From UBA2365 sp964594045 (GTDB taxonomy: Bacteria; Bacteroidota; Bacteroidia; Chitinophagales; Saprospiraceae): a stretch of DNA of 18,517 nucleotides. The first letter of the stretch is position 1. Each line of letters begins with the position of its first letter. Positions 14,886-18,517 of the stretch are shown one piece after another. The position numbers and the translations under genes were made by a program. The stretch is taken from the NCBI GenBank assembly GCA_964594045.1, contig CAZQKR010000063.1, positions 1 to 18,517 on the forward strand, read 5' to 3'. Below the pieces are notes generated by a model. That model was not told the DNA's origin. It saw only the letters and a list, made by a program, of their open reading frames with translations, and ran no database searches.

Positions 14886-15830
14886 ATGAATATTTGGTCC
14901 TTTATCCGTTCAAAACTTGAGTCCGGCAACCGGATCCTACTGTTAGTGGTCATTCAAAGTACAGGCAGCAGCCCGGGTCGTGCGGGTTTTAAAATGGCTG
15001 TCAGCGAAGATGGTAAACTTGCAGGTTCGATCGGTGGTGGTGTGATGGAATATAAGCTGGTTGAACTGGCAAGGAAGCAGTTTTCTTTAGTAGAACAACC
15101 GGCATTTCTCCTCAAACAGGATCATGAGCAAACCGGTACTGAAGACAGTTCAGGAATGATTTGTTCGGGCAGTCAATATGTGGCATTTTATCCGGTCAAT
15201 CAGTCAAACCTGCCCGTTTTATCTGGGATCAACGAGTCATCAAAAATACAAATTGAATATTCTGAGAACGGTTTTTCTGCAACGGAAAGTACTGAAGAAC
15301 CTCCCTCACAACCCTTCGTTTCAAAGGATTTAAAACAATGGAAACTTTTAGAGCAGTTGGGTGTTGAAAACCAACTTTTCATCATAGGCGGTGGTCATGT
15401 CAGTGTTGCCGTCAGTCAGCTGTTTAAAATGCTCGGTTTTCAAGTTACGGTTTTAGATGACCGGAACTTGGGATTGAGCACCATTCAACAAAATATGTAT
15501 GCCGATCAAATCAGGATCATTGATTATAAGGATGTTGCGGAACAAATTCCCGAAGGCCCTCAAGTTTATGTGGTGATCATGACCTTTGGACACGCGAGTG
15601 ATGCGCGGGTGCTTGAACAACTTTTAAATAAAAATATCCGGTATCTTGGCATGATGGGCAGTGAAAACAAGGTGTCGACCATTTTCGAACAACTTAAATC
15701 AAAAGGATTCTCTGAAGACCAACTGAGTAAGGTAGATGCTCCGATCGGCTTACCCATTCACAGTGAAACGCCAATGGAAATAGCGGTCAGTCTTGCAGGA
15801 AAGATCATTTTGGTGAAGAACGGAAGTTAG
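14886..15830 (+). CDS. xdhC: XdhC/CoxI-family molybdenum hydroxylase maturation factor
   Basis: A 314-residue protein of the family that binds molybdenum cofactor, promotes its sulfuration and hands it to xanthine-dehydrogenase-like enzymes. The N-terminal XdhC/CoxI domain has STGSSPGRAG (25-34), GSIGGGVME (47-55) and GMICSGSQ. The last replaces the more usual CGG with CSG, keeping the cysteine. The C-terminal Rossmann domain has FIIGGGHVS (165-173), VTVLDDR, TFGHASD, LGMMGSENKV and the end motif IHSETPMEIAVSLAGKII. It lies beyond the repeat array from mocA in the same direction, but the array and the gap make a single transcript unlikely. TAATTTTA at 14861-14868 is a weak -7 candidate. Confidence 0.92.
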   Translation: MNIWSFIRSKLESGNRILLLVVIQSTGSSPGRAGFKMAVSEDGKLAGSIGGGVMEYKLVELARKQFSLVEQPAFLLKQDHEQTGTEDSSGMICSGSQYVAFYPVNQSNLPVLSGINESSKIQIEYSENGFSATESTEEPPSQPFVSKDLKQWKLLEQLGVENQLFIIGGGHVSVAVSQLFKMLGFQVTVLDDRNLGLSTIQQNMYADQIRIIDYKDVAEQIPEGPQVYVVIMTFGHASDARVLEQLLNKNIRYLGMMGSENKVSTIFEQLKSKGFSEDQLSKVDAPIGLPIHSETPMEIAVSLAGKIILVKNGS

Positions 15831-15954
15831 CAAATTTTTTCACCCTATCCGGATCCATTTTTTTGTGATCATTCGATGTTCAATTTCAGTTAGTTGTCAT
15901 CATCCAGATATATCAAGGGAGAAATATCCTGACCAACTGAATCATCAAAATCAT

Positions 15955-15962
15955 TATATTTG
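15955..15962 (+). promoter_or_regulatory. -7 box (TATATTTG) of the mce-TSUP operon
   Basis: TATATTTG matches TAnnTTTG. Transcription would start near 15969, only 7-13 bases before the two candidate ATGs. It rules out any start upstream such as 15865. Confidence 0.55.
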
Positions 15963-15975
15963 CAGCTTAACCTGG

Positions 15976-16383
15976 ATGACCATGAAGCAAATAGAGCATA
16001 TCGGAATAGCCGTTAAAAATCTGGAGGTATCAGAAAAGATCTTTACTGCACTTTTCGGACAAAAACCCTATAAATATGAAACAGTAGAGTCTGAAAAGGT
16101 AACCACCTGTTTTTATCTGGCTGGGCCAAATAAAATTGAATTGCTGGAAGCAACAGATGATAACAGTCCGATTGCCAGGTATTTGAGCAAAAACAAGGAA
16201 GGCATTCATCATATTGCGTTTGAAGTGGAAGACATTTACAGCGAGATGGTAAGACTTCGGGCAGAAGGTTTCACACTCCTTCAGGATGAACCTAAAAGGG
16301 GTGCAGACAACAAACTTGTCTGTTTCATCCATCCAAAGTCAGCCAATGGTATCCTGATCGAATTATGTCAGGAAATACATTGA
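15976..16383 (+). CDS. mce: Methylmalonyl-CoA epimerase
   Basis: A 135-residue VOC-fold metalloenzyme that interconverts the R and S forms of methylmalonyl-CoA in propionate metabolism. The two half-domains are visible: EHIGIAVKNL near the start with metal ligand H8, IELLEA, GIHHIAFEV with the ligand in H78/H79, and the end ILIELCQ with E129. Length is normal for the family. The frame is open upstream to 15865, but those residues do not resemble the family and lie before the promoter, so I start at ATG 15976 (ATG 15982 is equally possible). It ends 2 bases before the transporter gene, indicating an operon. Confidence 0.9.
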   Translation: MTMKQIEHIGIAVKNLEVSEKIFTALFGQKPYKYETVESEKVTTCFYLAGPNKIELLEATDDNSPIARYLSKNKEGIHHIAFEVEDIYSEMVRLRAEGFTLLQDEPKRGADNKLVCFIHPKSANGILIELCQEIH

Positions 16384-16385
16384 TC

Positions 16386-17165
16386 ATGGATAGTTTTTAT
16401 TTGACAATTGCCATTTTGGGTGGATTCTTCGCTGGGGTGATGAACGCGCTGGCCGGCTTTGGTTCAGTGATCACACTGAGCATTATGATAGAACTGATGG
16501 GTATGCCGGGCAATCTGGCCAACGGAACCAACAGGATCAGCGTTCTGGCGCAATCCGCAATGAGCACACTGGCTTATTACCAGAAAGGGAAATTGAATTT
16601 CAGAAATTCCTGGCCGCTGATCCTGGTCACTTCACTTGGTGCAATTCTGGGAGTTTACCTGGCTGTACAGATCAGCAATGAGCAATTTATGGAGGCCTTC
16701 AGGTATATGCTGATCGCCATGCTGATCGTTATCCTGGTCAACCCGAAAAAGTGGCTCAGGAAATCAACAGCCGAAGAACATCGTCCTCCCTGGTATCATC
16801 TGCCACTGGCTTTTTTGGTAGGTGTTCTGGGTGGATTTATCCAGATGGGCATGGGATTGTTCATGCTAATAGTCATGGTCCTGATCGGCAGGTATAATAT
16901 TATCCATGCAAATGCCATCAAAGTATTTATCGTTGCCCTGTATACTGCAATTGTCCTGCTTGTGTTTCAGTTTTCAGGTCTGATCGACTGGAAGGTAGGT
17001 CTTATTTTTGCGATCGGGCAGGGACTTGGCGGATACCTGGCGGCTTACATCGCCTCGGCCTACCCCAGAGCAGATCTATGGGTGTATCGTTTTCTGATCC
17101 TCATCGTGATCGCTGTCCTGGTCAAAAGTTTCCATGTCATTCCATGGATTCAGGGAATGCTGTAA
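16386..17165 (+). CDS. TSUP-family membrane transporter (TauE/SafE)
   Basis: A 259-residue integral membrane protein with about eight hydrophobic helices in two similar halves. Each half carries the family's glycine-rich stretch (GFFAGVMNALAGFGSVI near the N-terminus and GVLGGFIQMGMGLFML in the second half). Family members export or import sulfite, sulfoacetate, thiosulfate or other organic anions. The substrate cannot be read from sequence. An upstream in-frame ATG at 16365 lies inside mce. I prefer ATG 16386, two bases after the mce stop, because the hydrophobic helix then begins at once. Co-transcription with mce is likely. Confidence 0.87.
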   Translation: MDSFYLTIAILGGFFAGVMNALAGFGSVITLSIMIELMGMPGNLANGTNRISVLAQSAMSTLAYYQKGKLNFRNSWPLILVTSLGAILGVYLAVQISNEQFMEAFRYMLIAMLIVILVNPKKWLRKSTAEEHRPPWYHLPLAFLVGVLGGFIQMGMGLFMLIVMVLIGRYNIIHANAIKVFIVALYTAIVLLVFQFSGLIDWKVGLIFAIGQGLGGYLAAYIASAYPRADLWVYRFLILIVIAVLVKSFHVIPWIQGML

Positions 17166-17433
17166 TATGAACTGAGTATTACGTTAAACAGCAATTTTTA
17201 TAGTGAATTACCATTAAAAACGGCTGGAAGATATAAAAGACTTTTCGAAATGAATCCGGATCTTTTTACCGGTGAAATCCCAATCTGCCTGGTCCAGGGA
17301 CAAGAAATGCTGATCAACAGGTGCAAAAGCCATTTTTGGTGACTTTAAGCTAAAAAGATCATCTGAGATGGTTAATGTAAAATCTTATTTTATGATTTTA
17401 ATCCGGTCAATATACTCCGATCCTTGATTCAAC
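17166..17433 (+). other. Intergenic stretch with a short open frame, possibly a remnant
   Basis: The frame of the transporter stays open for 58 codons after its TAA (17166-17339, stop TGA 17340-17342) and reads protein-like (for example KTAGRYKRLFEMNPDLFTGE). An ATG at 17250 would give a 30-residue peptide. I recognise no family and no ribosome binding site. It may be a decayed gene tail or chance. The rest, 17343-17433, holds nothing that I can support. Confidence 0.2.
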
Positions 17434-17470
17434 AAAAAAAGCCTGCAAGGCAAAATACCCTGCAGGCTTT
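17434..17470 (-). terminator. Rho-independent terminator of fabG
   Basis: On the minus strand a perfect 10-bp stem (AAAGCCTGCA / TGCAGGCTTT, 17470-17461 and 17447-17438) closes a 13-base loop. It is followed by a run of T (complement of 17434-17440). It lies 27 bases after the fabG stop. The mirrored A run is weak on the plus side, so action on the plus strand is less likely. Confidence 0.9.
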
Positions 17471-17496
17471 AATATTTTATGATGGAATGCCCCGGA

Positions 17497-18243
17497 TCAG
17501 GTGTTCAATGCACCACAAACGCTCAATACCTGCCCGGAAACATAAGAACTCAAATCCGAACTCAGAAATACAGCTGCATTGGCAACATCCTCTCCTGAGC
17601 CCAAACGGTTCATCGGAATATTGGCCAGGAAAGCCGCTTTGGTTTCCTCACTCAGTTGATCCGTCATTGCAGTGGCAATAAAACCGGGTGCAATGGCATT
17701 ACAGCGTATGTTCCTTGAACCGAATTCCTTGGCCATGGATTTGGTAAATCCGATGATCCCAGCTTTGGATGCAGAATAATTGCCTTGTCCTGCATTTCCA
17801 AAAACCCCAACCACTGAACTGATGTTCACGATCGAGCCGGAACGGGCTTTCATCATCGGACGAACAACCTGTTTGGTCATATTAAAAACAGACTTCAGAT
17901 TGATATTCATCACAAGGTCCCAATCCTGCTCGGTCATTCTCAGCAACAGGTTATCCCTGGTGATACCTGCATTGTTGATCAACGCATCCACTTTTCCGAA
18001 GTCAGCAAGGATCTCATTTACCGTCGCTTCACAATTTTGGAATGAACTGGCATCTGACTCATATCCTTTGGCCTGAACACCCATTGCCTGAAGCTCGTTT
18101 TCCAGGCTGATCATGTTTTCATCCCTCCTGATATCCGTGAAGGCTACAAAGGCCCCTTCCCGGGCAAATCTTAAGGCCATCGCCCGGCCAATTCCCCTGG
18201 ATGCACCTGTGATGATCGCAACTTTGTCTTTTAATAAACTCAT
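17497..18243 (-). CDS. fabG: 3-oxoacyl-ACP reductase FabG (short-chain dehydrogenase)
   Basis: A 248-residue NADPH-dependent reductase of the fatty acid elongation cycle, reducing 3-oxoacyl-ACP. The cofactor motif is TGASRGIGRA (12-21), followed by NNAG (90-93). The catalytic tetrad N115, S143, Y156 and K160 corresponds to E. coli N110, S138, Y151 and K155 with a constant shift of five. The tail GQVLSVCGALNT resembles FabG rather than generic dehydrogenases. I start at MSLLKDKVAI (ATG 18243) because it matches family starts and the -7 box at 18265-18272 overlaps the longer start at 18267. A single-gene transcript with its own terminator. No other fatty acid gene is adjacent. Confidence 0.92.
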   Translation of the reverse strand: MSLLKDKVAIITGASRGIGRAMALRFAREGAFVAFTDIRRDENMISLENELQAMGVQAKGYESDASSFQNCEATVNEILADFGKVDALINNAGITRDNLLLRMTEQDWDLVMNINLKSVFNMTKQVVRPMMKARSGSIVNISSVVGVFGNAGQGNYSASKAGIIGFTKSMAKEFGSRNIRCNAIAPGFIATAMTDQLSEETKAAFLANIPMNRLGSGEDVANAAVFLSSDLSSYVSGQVLSVCGALNT

Positions 18244-18264
18244 AATTTGTATTTTTTGAAGCGT

Positions 18265-18272
18265 CAAAAATA
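18265..18272 (-). promoter_or_regulatory. -7 box (TATTTTTG) of fabG
   Basis: Read on the minus strand TATTTTTG fits TAnnTTTG and ends 21 bases before the chosen ATG at 18243. The next 245 bases to the window edge hold no supported gene. A 34-codon frame from ATG 18378 to TAA 18482 on the plus strand is too short to call. Confidence 0.45.
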
Positions 18273-18517
18273 TATAATTACCTTATTCCGTATAAAAATT
18301 CTCCTTGTTTTGTCGTTTTTTTTCTGATAATTAAGGAAAATCCTGTCAAAAAGGCAATTGATCCCCTTCATTTCAAAATGAATTTTTACCATGTTTCTCT
18401 CGATGGCATGTTGTATTTTCCGGACAATCATAAAATAATCAGGGTCACCTTCGACAGAGATTTAAATAGGGAAATTCGGTAAAAAACGATTTAAAAGAAC
18501 AATTAGGGGTCATTCAA

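Noticed and set aside
15865..15975. N-terminal extension of the epimerase
   Set aside because: These residues lie upstream of the -7 box at 15955 and do not resemble the VOC fold.
17424..17681. 85-residue plus-strand ORF over the fabG end
   Set aside because: It starts in the terminator stem and is antisense to the conserved FabG C-terminus.

Overview
The window looks like a piece of a Bacteroidota (Bacteroidetes) chromosome, probably from an environmental or uncultured member, since the assembly carries a 100-N gap. Three things support this. Many genes are preceded by the Bacteroidetes-type -7 box TAnnTTTG instead of a sigma-70 -10 box. Clear Shine-Dalgarno sequences are rare. The gene content also fits: a PNGase F-like glycoamidase joined to a GH29 fucosidase, with an internal segment resembling a type IX secretion sorting domain, plus an M28 lipoprotein peptidase and AAA/DUF4143 ATPases.

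Layout. Positions 1-409 hold the end of an upstream gene, its terminator, two small hairpins and a weak reverse-strand short ORF. Positions 410-5659 hold two exported hydrolases: a 1109-residue PNGase F/alpha-L-fucosidase fusion and an M28 peptidase lipoprotein. Between them sits a four-helix-bundle (S23/IVP family) gene with a premature stop. Positions 5751-9391 form an AT-rich accessory island with three type II toxin-antitoxin pairs (HigBA, YefM-YoeB and a RelE-like/XRE pair) and one AAA/DUF4143 ATPase, each with its own small palindromes or -7 boxes. The island ends in a 75-bp three-way-junction inverted repeat and a broken gene whose tail was lost at the junction with ygfK.

Positions 9647-15830 hold three genes of a molybdenum-hydroxylase maturation set. 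These are ygfK (putative selenate reductase subunit, FAD/Fe-S oxidoreductase, minus strand), a divergent mocA/ygfJ-like cytidylyltransferase, and an xdhC-family maturation factor. Between mocA and xdhC lies a roughly 1-kb array of ~80-bp dyad-symmetric tandem repeats, interrupted by the assembly gap. The hydroxylase itself, selD and yqeB are not visible here.

Positions 15976-17165 hold a probable two-gene operon of methylmalonyl-CoA epimerase and a TSUP-family (TauE/SafE) membrane transporter. fabG follows on the minus strand with a strong intrinsic terminator. The last 250 bases hold the fabG promoter and no convincing gene.

The most notable items are the PNGase F-sorting-domain-fucosidase fusion, the dyad repeat array splitting the molybdenum-hydroxylase maturation locus, the toxin-antitoxin island with matched operator-like palindromes, and two genes broken by single stop codons. 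All family calls come from reading the sequence and remembered family motifs. No database search was run.
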